A DNA stretch of 64,000 bases, taken from the NCBI RefSeq assembly GCF_003429005.1, contig NZ_QVQV01000002.1, forward strand, positions 655,700 to 719,699, in the 5' to 3' direction. Of the stretch, positions 56,451-64,000 are shown in pieces. The position numbers were made by a program, and so were the translations under genes. The notes beneath the pieces are model-generated. The model ran no database searches. It was not told the origin of the DNA and saw only the letters and a list, made by a program, of their open reading frames with translations. Origin of the DNA: Paraburkholderia sp. DHOC27. GTDB lineage: Bacteria; Pseudomonadota; Gammaproteobacteria; Burkholderiales; Burkholderiaceae. Position 1 is the stretch's first letter, and every line of letters begins with the position of its first letter.

Positions 56451-56612
56451 ATGCTTCGCTACGCCGCAATCTTCTTCATCATCGCCATCATCGCCGCCGT
56501 GTTCGGCTTCGGCGGTATCGCCGCGGGCGCGGCCGAAATCGCCAAGGTCCTGTTCTTCATCTTTATCGTGATCTTCCTCGTGACCCTGCTGATGGGCGTG
56601 GTCCGACGCTAG
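56451..56612 (+). CDS. Small membrane protein, DUF1328/YtjA family
   Basis: A 53-residue protein with two hydrophobic segments, 4-26 and 31-50, and the family signature [25 protein letters not shown] lies 5 nt before the ATG. DUF1328 proteins occur widely in proteobacteria, often linked to stress, but no function is established. Confidence 0.88.
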   Translation: MLRYAAIFFIIAIIAAVFGFGGIAAGAAEIAKVLFFIFIVIFLVTLLMGVVRR

Positions 56613-56716
56613 CAGTAAAACGGACCGGTCACGGGCCGCAACGTATTGCAATAGTTGCCTTGCCACATTGCAATAGTTGCGGCCCGTGCTGTTTGTTGCA
56701 TGATGTACCCGTTCTA

Positions 56717-57052
56717 CTACGCAGCCGCCGGATTCAATTCAGCATGCAGCACCACCAGCCAGCGGTGCGGACAGTCCGCGGCAATCGTCAGCCCCGCTTC
56801 ACCATTGCGCGCTTTAACAAAGCCCTTCTCTTTGGCCACGCGGAAGGCGCGGCGCGCATCGGCCTGTAGCCACATCGACACGAGGCCGCAGGTTACGAAA
56901 CCAAACACCGAGACGATTTGCGGCGCAACGTCCGCATCGATCTGCCGTGCCAGCAGCGTGAACGCTGCCGTCAAAAGCTGGGCGGTTGCGATCGCAACCA
57001 ACACGATCTTCAACATGCCCCGCACCATCATCCACGGTCGTGAGTGCACCAT
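56717..57052 (-). CDS. Hypothetical membrane protein
   Basis: An 111-residue protein with two helices (about 14-35 and 44-62), then a soluble C-terminal half with a DARRAFRVAKEKGFV block. I do not recognise it. It is on the minus strand, convergent with DUF1328 and 62 bp downstream of the GNAT gene. The start is uncertain because ATGs at residues 8, 9 and 13 are possible; Met13 (MLKIVLVAIATA) would give a typical membrane start. Confidence 0.6.
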   Translation of the reverse strand: MVHSRPWMMVRGMLKIVLVAIATAQLLTAAFTLLARQIDADVAPQIVSVFGFVTCGLVSMWLQADARRAFRVAKEKGFVKARNGEAGLTIAADCPHRWLVVLHAELNPAAA

Positions 57053-57114
57053 GATTCTCTATATCCTTCTTGTTGCCATTTAGCGGGATGCTTCGATGAA
57101 ACCGTGAGCACCGC

Positions 57115-57756
57115 TCACGCGGCGCAGGCGACCGGCTTGCGCGGCAGTGTGAGCCGGTGCGACCAGTTCGCCAGCGTGCGGGCCACCACAGCCGGTTTGC
57201 TCAAGATGGCGCTGGCGTAGCGCTTGCCGTCGAAGCGCACGAAATCGACGATGCGAAAGCCCTGGCTGCGGTACAGCGCAATCAGATGCGTGGCGGGCTG
57301 CGGCGTATCCAGCGCGAGTTCCGCGTAGCCGCGAATGGCGGCCCAATGATCGGCGAGTGCCAGCAACAGGGTGCCGACACCGCGCGCCTGCCAGGCCGGC
57401 TCGACGGCGAACTGGCGCATGCTGGCCACGTCATCGCGCTGATACAGCGTGCAAAGCGACTCGCGATCCGGCGCGTAGAGCGTCAGCGTGCCGACAATCT
57501 GGCCATCGCACACCGCCACATAACAATCGCCACGCCTTGCTCGCGTGCACGTGACCTCGACAGTCTGATCCACGCAGGTGCAATTCAGACCCATCGCGCC
57601 GAGCCGCGCAAACGCACGATGCAGCATGGCCGTGAGTGCTTCATAGGAATCGCGCGCGGGATCGAAGCGCCGCAGCTCGACGCGGCCAGCGCCACGTCCG
57701 ACATGGTGGATTGCAACGCGTTGCTGCCGGGCTGAGAGAGGTTTCACCGTGACCAT
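57115..57756 (-). CDS. GNAT-family N-acetyltransferase
   Basis: A 213-residue acetyltransferase. The acetyl-CoA-binding motif A is QFAVEPAWQARGVGTLLLALAD (about 114-135; given in part), with the preceding strand pattern of the GNAT fold and a C-terminal LYRSQGF block. The N-terminal 30 residues are basic, so a later start is possible. It lies 184 bp downstream of rmlC, separated by short GGACGCAA repeats. Substrate unknown. Confidence 0.8.
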   Translation of the reverse strand: MVTVKPLSARQQRVAIHHVGRGAGRVELRRFDPARDSYEALTAMLHRAFARLGAMGLNCTCVDQTVEVTCTRARRGDCYVAVCDGQIVGTLTLYAPDRESLCTLYQRDDVASMRQFAVEPAWQARGVGTLLLALADHWAAIRGYAELALDTPQPATHLIALYRSQGFRIVDFVRFDGKRYASAILSKPAVVARTLANWSHRLTLPRKPVACAA

Positions 57757-57940
57757 CCAGGTTCATCAGATGATCGAAGTGTAGGTTTGGCGGCATGGCG
57801 CCCGCAAGAAAAAATCCCGTAAAAACCGCTGTAAAAGCGGCATAAAACGCGCATTGAGCGGACGCAACAAGCGGACGCAATGAACGGACGCAATGAAGCC
57901 GCTCAGCGAGTGCCCGACACAGCGTCGTCCGCTGCCACCG

Positions 57941-58477
57941 TCACGCGTAATGTTCGGCTTCGTAGAGCAGTTTGCCGGCTTCGTCGCGCGCCGCCAGAAT
58001 GGGCGCGCATTCGATCGGCCAGTCCACGCCGATATCCGGATCGCTCCACAGAATGCTGCGTTCGTGTTCGGGATACCAGAAGTCAGTGACCTTGCAGAGG
58101 CACTCGGCCCGCTCGGACATCACCACGAAGCCATGTGCAAAGCCTGGCGGCACCCAGATTTGCCGGCGGTTCGCCGCGCTCAGATGCACGCCGATCCACT
58201 TGCCGAAGGTATGCGAACTCAGGCGGATATCCACGGCCACGTCGAACACATCGCCCACCAGCACACGAATCAGTTTGCCCTGTGGATGCTGGATCTGATA
58301 GTGCAAACCACGCAGCACGCCGCGCCTTGAACACGAGTGATCGTCCTGTACGAAGTCGACGCCATCGGTGACGTGCAGTGCAAATTGCTCGGCATTGAAG
58401 GCCTCGAATGAACTGCCCACGTCATCGCAGAACAGATCCGACTCGACGACCTTGACTTCCGGCAACGCGGTTCTCAT
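57941..58477 (-). CDS. rmlC: dTDP-4-dehydrorhamnose 3,5-epimerase
   Basis: RmlC (RfbC) epimerises dTDP-4-keto-6-deoxyglucose on the way to dTDP-L-rhamnose. The 178-residue length is normal from the ATG at 58477; an open frame to 58624 would add a basic 49-residue leader that the family lacks. RGLHYQIQHPQGKLIRV and WVPPGFAHGFVV are signature blocks, including the catalytic His. rmlA, rmlB and rmlD are not in the window, so it works with copies elsewhere. It sits beside glycosyltransferase genes. Confidence 0.93.
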   Translation of the reverse strand: MRTALPEVKVVESDLFCDDVGSSFEAFNAEQFALHVTDGVDFVQDDHSCSRRGVLRGLHYQIQHPQGKLIRVLVGDVFDVAVDIRLSSHTFGKWIGVHLSAANRRQIWVPPGFAHGFVVMSERAECLCKVTDFWYPEHERSILWSDPDIGVDWPIECAPILAARDEAGKLLYEAEHYA

Positions 58478-58620
58478 CACCCGGATGCCTCTGCCGCTCG
58501 CGCCATGCAGCGAAGCGGGCACTTGCCCGCGCTGCGCTCCCGCGCCGCGACTCGCCGCCCGCACATAACCGCGCCGCGCGCCATGCATGCCCTGGCGAAT
58601 CTGCGCGGAGTAACGCACGT

Positions 58621-59694
58621 TCATGCCAGCGCCCCCGCCACCCTGCGCGTGATGGCCAGGTATTGCTGTGCGGTGTCGTTCAAGGTCAGGCCATCCAGCG
58701 AGCGTGCTACACGCGGGGCGCGCAATGCGTCGACCATCGCACTCGCGTATGCAGCGGTATGCGTCGTGTCGAGTAACTGCACGCCAGGAAAGTCGCGGGC
58801 GAAATGAAACGCGTCGATGCGGCTCGCTACGACCGGTATGCCGGTTGCCAGCGCTTCGAGAAACGCAATGCTGTGCCCTTCCGACAGCGACGGCATCGCG
58901 AATACGCGCGATTCGGCCAGCAGACGCGTCACGTCATCGCGCGGGCCGTCGACGATCACGCGTCCGTTCAGACCAAGCTCGCTGACGAGCGCCTTGACCG
59001 CGGCGAAATACGCCGGGTCTTCCACCACGCCCACCAGCAACAGACGCGCATCCTTGACGACCCGCGCCGCTTCGGCAAACGCACGCACCGTCTGCAGTTG
59101 ATTCTTGACCGCGTTATAGCGGCCAATCTGCACGATCTGACCGCCATCGCTCTGACGGTTCGTCGCGCTATCGGTGGTGCAGACGAAGCGGCTCGTATCC
59201 ACTCCGTTGGGAATCACCTGCATCAACGGATGACGGCCAATGGCTGCTACGTAGTCCTTGACGTTGGCTTCGGAGACGCCCACCACCGCACCGGCGCGCC
59301 GCGACAGCACACGTTCCACGCGGCGAAACATCGAACGCTCGAAATCGTTCGCCGCTGAGTGCATCACGTAGATGACGGGCACGCGCACGGGCAACGCGCG
59401 CGCGTAGAACGCGGGAATGGTTGCGTGCGCGAGCAGCACGTCCGGCTTGAAGCGACCAATGGCCTGATACAGATGCCACAGCTTGCCAAAACCACCGTGT
59501 GTACGCGTGGGAAACAGACACGTCACCGCCTGTTCGTCCAGTTCCGCACGCAACGCGGCGAAGTCATCCAGTTGCGGCAGCAACGAAGCAAGCGCCACCG
59601 TATCGCCATGCTGGCGTTGATGAACCGCGAGATCTTTGGCGAGCACTTCGGCGCCGGACAGACGCGGTGCGAGAACGAGATGAAGAATCCGCAT
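58621..59694 (-). CDS. Family 4-type glycosyltransferase
   Basis: A 357-residue GT-B glycosyltransferase. The N-terminal MRILHLVLAPRLSGAEVLAK matches the GT4 pattern, VVGVSEANVKDYV is seen mid-way, IPNGVDTSRF marks the linker and SLSEGHSIAFLEALATGIPVV (given in full, 21 residues counted to VV, the core is SEGHSIAFLEALA) carries the E-x7-E motif. The ATG at 59694 is shared with the stop of the flippase gene (TAATG). A longer open frame upstream overlaps that gene and is excluded. Donor and acceptor sugars unknown. Confidence 0.85.
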   Translation of the reverse strand: MRILHLVLAPRLSGAEVLAKDLAVHQRQHGDTVALASLLPQLDDFAALRAELDEQAVTCLFPTRTHGGFGKLWHLYQAIGRFKPDVLLAHATIPAFYARALPVRVPVIYVMHSAANDFERSMFRRVERVLSRRAGAVVGVSEANVKDYVAAIGRHPLMQVIPNGVDTSRFVCTTDSATNRQSDGGQIVQIGRYNAVKNQLQTVRAFAEAARVVKDARLLLVGVVEDPAYFAAVKALVSELGLNGRVIVDGPRDDVTRLLAESRVFAMPSLSEGHSIAFLEALATGIPVVASRIDAFHFARDFPGVQLLDTTHTAAYASAMVDALRAPRVARSLDGLTLNDTAQQYLAITRRVAGALA

Positions 59695-60941
59695 TACGGC
59701 CTCTTGAGGATTCGATAGAACATCCAGGCGGCGGCGGCGCTCAACCCTGCCGTCATGGCCCACGCCACACCTGTGACGCCCCACAGATGCGTGGCGGGCG
59801 GCACGATGATGACGAGCGCGATCACCTGCAGAATGGAAGCCTGGGTCGCCGCCTTCGGTGCGCCCACCGCGCGCAGGTACGCCACCAGCATCGCAATCAC
59901 AGCGCCAATCGCCATGTTGATGACGAAAATCTTGAAGAGCGGCACCGCGGACATCCACGCCGGCCCGAGCACGAACATGAAGAGCGGCGCGGCAGTCCAG
60001 CGCAGCACCAGCACGACCGCCACGAGACCGATGACGATCACGGTCATGTAGCGCGCGAAGAGCTTGGCAGCGGAACCGTCCTCACGACGATGATGCGCGG
60101 AGAAAGTCGGAAACAGATATTGACCGAGCGCGATGGCGGCGTCGGCGAGCAGCATCTGCGCGAGCTTCGACGACATCTGATACGCGCCGAGTGCGACGGG
60201 GCCAAGCAGCTTCGCGACCAGCACCTTGTCGAACTGGTTGAGCAGCAGATTGACGACGCTGCCGGCCCAGATCCAGCGGCTGAAGTTCACGTAGTGACCG
60301 ATGCCATGCCAGGCAAGCCGCACAGGTGGCCGCGGCGTCATGGTGGTCCATGTCAGCACGGTCTTGAGCGTCTCGCCGACGATCATGCCGATCAGCACCG
60401 AAAACGCCCCCATGCCGCCCCACGCACACGCGAGACCAATCGCGCAGTCCGCAAACGCCGCGGACGTTTCGACGCCCGCCAGTTGCTGGAAGCCGCGATC
60501 GCGTTGAACCATGTAGTAGGCCGGTGACGCGATACCACGCAGCAATGGCAACGCCGCCGCCATTTGCAGCAGCACGAGTGAGCCGCCCAGGTGGAATTGC
60601 GCGTTCATCAACGGCGCAAGTGCGATGAGAAGCAGCGCGATGAGCGCGCCGCGCGCGGTGAGTGTGGTCCAGACCGCACCCAGCTCCGCGCGGGTGGGAA
60701 CGCTCCTGGCCTGCACGACGGCTTGCGCGAGTCCGGTGTCGCTGAGTGCTTCGGCAATCGCCACCGCCAGCAACGCAACGCTCACGCTGCCGATGGCGGC
60801 CGGCCCGAGCATGCGGCCAATGGCCAGAAATTTCAGCGCGACGAGGCCGCGCACGACAACCTGCTGTAACAGCACCCAGGTGGCTGCGCTGCCACCAAAT
60901 GCAGGCCTCATCGAGACAAGCGGAAGCCTGATCGATCTCAC
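59694..60941 (-). CDS. Oligosaccharide flippase (Wzx/MOP family)
   Basis: A 415-residue polytopic protein of the polysaccharide-export MOP superfamily, with about 12 helices and the pattern KFLAIGRMLGPAAIGSVSVA early on. It would flip lipid-linked oligosaccharides across the inner membrane. The best start is the GTG at 60941, preceded by GGGGAGGGCATCC; GTG 60983 and ATG 60974 lie upstream but have poor sites. It is divergent from a glycosyltransferase gene at 61076 and overlaps the next gene by 1 bp. No wzy-type polymerase is visible in the window. Confidence 0.84.
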   Translation of the reverse strand: MRSIRLPLVSMRPAFGGSAATWVLLQQVVVRGLVALKFLAIGRMLGPAAIGSVSVALLAVAIAEALSDTGLAQAVVQARSVPTRAELGAVWTTLTARGALIALLLIALAPLMNAQFHLGGSLVLLQMAAALPLLRGIASPAYYMVQRDRGFQQLAGVETSAAFADCAIGLACAWGGMGAFSVLIGMIVGETLKTVLTWTTMTPRPPVRLAWHGIGHYVNFSRWIWAGSVVNLLLNQFDKVLVAKLLGPVALGAYQMSSKLAQMLLADAAIALGQYLFPTFSAHHRREDGSAAKLFARYMTVIVIGLVAVVLVLRWTAAPLFMFVLGPAWMSAVPLFKIFVINMAIGAVIAMLVAYLRAVGAPKAATQASILQVIALVIIVPPATHLWGVTGVAWAMTAGLSAAAAWMFYRILKRP

Positions 60942-61075
60942 GGATGCCCTCCCCTTTAGTATGCGCCAATCCATGCCTGACACGTTAACGCGGCTGTTTA
61001 TGCGGGGACCGCCATCTCATAGCCGATATCGGCCCCTGGCGGACCCGTGGCCCTGTTTTTAGTTACCTTGCGCAT

Positions 61076-62329
61076 ATGCCGAAAGATACCGTCCTCATTA
61101 TCGAGCCCGATTTCTCGGGACACCGCTGGCGTTATGCCGAATGGGCCGCGCAGGCGTGTCTCGAAGCGGGCTACGCCTGCGTGATTGCGACCGCCTCGGC
61201 GAACGCCACGCATCCGCTCGCGCAGCGCCTCGCCAGGCCACAGGTGGACGGCGCGCGCGCGCCCGATCTGCAGATCACCTTTGTCGATCCGCCGACGCAG
61301 GAGTCACGCCGCGGCCTCGGGTCGATCAGCTACGTGCGGTTTTTCCGCTATTTCCAGCACATCTTCAAGACGGTGAGCCGCGAGCATCCCGTGGTGCGCG
61401 TCATCGTGCCTTACGTCGACTACTTTCTGTACGCACTGCCCGCGCTGGGTTCGCCGTTCGGCAAGATGCCGTGGGTGGGCATCACCATGCGGGCGACGTT
61501 TCAGCATCACGAGGCCGGTGTAGTTGCGCCACGCCGCCCGCTGGTCAACGCGGTCAAGGCGCAACTGTTCCGCCGGGCGCTGCGCACGCCGGGTCTGCGG
61601 ACTCTGCTGAGCATCGATCCCACCCTGGGCGACTGGTGCGAGAAAAACGCCGCGGCAGATAGCGCCACGGTGCAATATCTGCCCGACCCGAGCCCCGATA
61701 CCCCCGCTCCCGATCCGCTACAGGCACGCGAACGGCTCGGGCTGACGCTGTACGGCCAATACGTGCTGGTCTATGGCGCCATCAGCGAACGCAAGGGCAT
61801 TTACGAACTGGTCGATGCACTCGCCGCGCGCGCGGACGCGCCCACGCTCGTGATTGCCGGCTCGCAGGACATGGACGTGCGCGCGCCGCTCAAGCGCCGC
61901 CTCGCGCAACTGTCTACGCCGCCCATCGTGCTCGATCAATTCATTTCCGGCGAAACCGAAAGCGACCTGTTTGCCGCCTGTGACGTGGTGTGGCTCGGCT
62001 ACAAGGGGCACTACGGCATGAGCGGCGTACTGGTGCAGGCATATCGCGCCGGCAAGCCGCTGATTGCCACGGCGGAAGGCCTGATTGGCTGGTTCTGCCG
62101 CGACGGCGCGCTCGGGCCCGTGCTCGACGATCTCTCGGTCGACGCGATCAACCAGGCGCTCGATCTCGCGCTCGATTCGTACGACGCCTATCCGCGCCAG
62201 TCCGATGCAGCGGGCGGTCATCTGCTGGAACGCAATACCCTCAGTCACTTCAAGCAGACCTTGCAGTCGGCGCTGCGCGACAACGCGGTCTTGACCGCCG
62301 AGGAATGCCGCCAGGGCGCGGCCGCCTGA
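61076..62329 (+). CDS. Glycosyltransferase (GT-B type)
   Basis: A 417-residue GT-B protein with N-terminal VLIIEPDFSGHRWRYAEWAA and C-terminal half with VYGAISERKGIYELVDAL, then GMSGVLVQAYRAGKPLIAT in place of the usual E-x7-E. It is divergent from the flippase gene, with a 134-bp shared promoter region. The sugar donor cannot be told. Confidence 0.78.
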   Translation: MPKDTVLIIEPDFSGHRWRYAEWAAQACLEAGYACVIATASANATHPLAQRLARPQVDGARAPDLQITFVDPPTQESRRGLGSISYVRFFRYFQHIFKTVSREHPVVRVIVPYVDYFLYALPALGSPFGKMPWVGITMRATFQHHEAGVVAPRRPLVNAVKAQLFRRALRTPGLRTLLSIDPTLGDWCEKNAAADSATVQYLPDPSPDTPAPDPLQARERLGLTLYGQYVLVYGAISERKGIYELVDALAARADAPTLVIAGSQDMDVRAPLKRRLAQLSTPPIVLDQFISGETESDLFAACDVVWLGYKGHYGMSGVLVQAYRAGKPLIATAEGLIGWFCRDGALGPVLDDLSVDAINQALDLALDSYDAYPRQSDAAGGHLLERNTLSHFKQTLQSALRDNAVLTAEECRQGAAA

Positions 62330-62362
62330 TCGCTTCGCTTCAATTCCCTTCGCTTCACCACT

Positions 62363-62397
62363 GAAAAGAAAAGCGCGTGCCAGTCACGGCACGCGCT
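62363..62397 (-). terminator. Rho-independent terminator of the AT3 acyltransferase gene
   Basis: AGCGCGTGCC (62372-62381) and GGCACGCGCT (62388-62397) form a perfect 10-bp stem with a 6-nt loop. On the minus strand the stem is followed by TTTCTTTTC (62371-62363). It lies 17 bp after the acyltransferase stop codon and may also stop the convergent glycosyltransferase transcript. Confidence 0.85.
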
Positions 62398-62413
62398 CGA
62401 TGAAGCCAATCCC

Positions 62414-63580
62414 TCAAAGCACCTGTCCGCGTACCGCCGGCACTTCCAGTTCCTCGGGCATGCCCTCGCCGCGCGGCCCTTTGCGGCGCGCCGGGAAGAT
62501 CGCATCGCGAATGCGCAGGAACGGGAATTCGATGGCCCGCGTCGTCACGTAGCCAATCACGATCGCGATCACGAACTGCGCGATCAGCACCGGCGCCCAT
62601 GCGGCCACAGGCGGGACATGCCAGGCCGCGAGCTTGCGGATCAGCATGTCGCCGGGCGCGAGCGCCAGCGAATGCCACAGATAGATCCCGTACGAATACA
62701 CACCCACCCATGCGATGGCACGGAAGAACCATGCCGTGCGCAGATTTTTCGAATATTCGAGGGTCAGCACGATCAGCGCGCAGAAGCCCAGCGCCTGCAG
62801 CGTGTAGCCAATGCTTTCGTCGAGCGGCACGTTCTTGGTGGCCAGCACGAGCCACGCAATCAGCGCGATCACGATCGCAATCAGCGTCTTCTTGTGGGAT
62901 GCAATACGCTGATACAGCTCCGGCTTCATCCAGTAGACCGCAGCCAGAATCACGCCGAACAGCAGGCTGTCGATGCGATATTGGGTGTAGAAGAACGCGG
63001 CTTCCAGCTCGCCTTTGGACACCACGAAGCAGCGCGCCGCCAGCACGATGCCGCAGATAGAAAGCAGAATGGCGATGATCGCCGACGAGCGCAGTTTGAG
63101 CATCGTCACCAGCAACAGCAGCGCGGGCAGGAACAGATAGAAGTGCTCCTCCACCGCCAGGCTCCAGGTCTGCGAAATCGACGAGCCCAGGTAGTTCTGC
63201 ATGTGCGTGAGATTCTGCACGAGGAAGGTACTGGTGGGATGCCGCCCGGCGAACACATGAAACAGGATCAGCACGTAATACGCGGGCCAGATCTTGAAGA
63301 TCCGTCTGATGATAAAGCGGCGCGCGTCGATGCGGCCCACCTTCGCATACTGCTTGAGCAGCAGCCCGCCCACGAGGAAGCCGCTCAGCGTGAAGAACAG
63401 GTTGACGCCTTCCTGGCCGAAGTTCTTGAGCGGGTATTCAATGGCTGAAATGATCGCGCTGCCGGTATGCACCGTATGGAAATGGAACCCCATCACGGCG
63501 ATGATGGCGATTCCACGGATGAAATCGAGTTCGATCAAACGTTGCGGGCCCTTTGACGTGCCCGTGCCGAACCAGCGCAT
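62414..63580 (-). CDS. Acyltransferase 3 (OafA/YrhL type) membrane protein
   Basis: A 388-residue membrane acyltransferase with about 10 helices. It opens with LIELDFIRGIAIIAVMGFHFHT, the AT3 signature with its catalytic region, and has TWSLAVEEHFYLFLPALLLL and YRIDSLLFGVILA. AT3 proteins O-acetylate surface glycans. I chose the ATG at 63580 (AAGGGGG 6 nt upstream); the frame is open to 63706. It is convergent with the glycosyltransferase and divergent from the last gene in the window, and may decorate this locus's glycan. Confidence 0.87.
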   Translation of the reverse strand: MRWFGTGTSKGPQRLIELDFIRGIAIIAVMGFHFHTVHTGSAIISAIEYPLKNFGQEGVNLFFTLSGFLVGGLLLKQYAKVGRIDARRFIIRRIFKIWPAYYVLILFHVFAGRHPTSTFLVQNLTHMQNYLGSSISQTWSLAVEEHFYLFLPALLLLVTMLKLRSSAIIAILLSICGIVLAARCFVVSKGELEAAFFYTQYRIDSLLFGVILAAVYWMKPELYQRIASHKKTLIAIVIALIAWLVLATKNVPLDESIGYTLQALGFCALIVLTLEYSKNLRTAWFFRAIAWVGVYSYGIYLWHSLALAPGDMLIRKLAAWHVPPVAAWAPVLIAQFVIAIVIGYVTTRAIEFPFLRIRDAIFPARRKGPRGEGMPEELEVPAVRGQVL

Positions 63581-63955
63581 GATTTCCCCCTTCCCACCCA
63601 ATAAAAGCGCAGCTAATGTATTGAAAACGATTCCCCACCATCTGTCCTCATATCTTGTTGTGCCAGGTCCGCCGTCATCCGCCAACATCACGCCAATCGC
63701 GGCCATGCGCGAACCCTGTCGGCACTGTCCAACAGCCGTGTGCGCCAGCGTACCTAGCCGGCTGGCGAATCACGCCGAAGACTAGTTATTGCGCGCCGCT
63801 GTCACGGAAGGCGAATTTACGCACTGCTATATTCGTCGCAATGATTGGGGGAATCGGGGGCCTTGGGAATCATCCCAGGAGACTACCCGCCATCGCACTG
63901 CCGGCTCCCTATGAGCCCGCCCGGTTGCGCCCTTTTCGCTCAGGAGAAGCCGACC
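63581..63955. other. Intergenic region between the acyltransferase and the last gene
   Basis: About 375 bp with no gene. A short near-palindrome, TTGGGAATCATCCCAG, lies at about 63862-63878. It must hold the promoters for both flanking genes. Confidence 0.5.
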
Positions 63956-64000
63956 GTGCGCAACAAATTCACCGCCGTCTGGATCTGGCTCTTTCTCGTG
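63956..64000 (+). CDS. Start of an unidentified gene, cut by the window end
   Basis: A GTG at 63956 with AGGAG 9 nt upstream starts an open frame to the window end, 15 residues, MRNKFTAVWIWLFLV. A basic start followed by a hydrophobic run suggests a signal peptide or membrane helix. The product cannot be named. Confidence 0.5.
   Translation, partial: MRNKFTAVWIWLFLV

Overview
The window is high-GC DNA from a beta-proteobacterium, almost certainly Burkholderia or Paraburkholderia. The evidence is hopanoid genes of the hpnI/hpnJ type, a complete hut operon of the HutF/HutG type, glgC-glgA, argP/argO, a small His-rich secreted 'HHHH-motif' protein, and codon use so GC-rich that most genes have long open antisense shadows. 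I see no insertion sequences, prophage, CRISPR array, rRNA or tRNA. It reads as chromosomal DNA with one small accessory pair (3.5-4.5 kb) and two surface-polysaccharide loci (39.4-55.5 kb and about 57.9-64 kb).

Layout. 0-1.5 kb: end of a hopanoid-modification cluster (hpnI, hpnJ; minus strand). 2.3-5.7 kb: a luciferase-like monooxygenase, an overlapping pair made of an unknown protein and a HEPN-like protein, and an exported alpha/beta hydrolase. 6.3-10.3 kb: glycogen synthesis (glgC, glgA) and pdxY. 10.3-18.1 kb: a 13-bp tandem repeat, small exported proteins, an orphan LivK-type binding protein, a transglutaminase-like protein, a DHA2 exporter and a possible HTH protein. 18.3-26.7 kb: hutH-hutC-hutU-hutD-hutI-hutF-hutG on the minus strand, with two HutC-type operators upstream. 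26.9-39.3 kb: regulator/target pairs (LysR with epimerase, M20 amidohydrolase with LysR, argP with argO), a guanine/hypoxanthine-type permease, a PRC-barrel lipoprotein coupled to an MFS transporter, and an MHS-family transporter.

The most interesting part is 39,403-55,513, a 16-kb co-directional run on the minus strand: wecB, a bcsB-like gene, nfrB, nfrA, algF-like, two SGNH/AlgJ-AlgX-like genes, an algI/dltB-like MBOAT, a carrier protein, a DltA-like adenylating ligase and a DUF4434/YbcH-like lipoprotein. NfrA/NfrB are relatives of the E. coli phage-N4 adsorption system, where NfrB is a c-di-GMP-responsive glycosyltransferase thought to polymerise a ManNAc-type polymer that NfrA exports and that depends on WecB. 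Here WecB is built into the locus. A BcsB-like partner and a periplasmic acyl-modification module are also present. That module joins alginate-O-acetylation parts (MBOAT, two SGNH proteins, AlgF) to Dlt-type donor activation (AMP ligase plus carrier protein). I infer a c-di-GMP-regulated, synthase-dependent exopolysaccharide decorated with an acyl or aminoacyl group. Many of its genes overlap by 4 bp, as expected for coupled translation.

To the right lie DUF1328, a GNAT, a stand-alone rmlC, two glycosyltransferases, a Wzx-type flippase, an AT3 acyltransferase and a gene cut off by the window end. This is a second, conventional polysaccharide locus that continues beyond the window.
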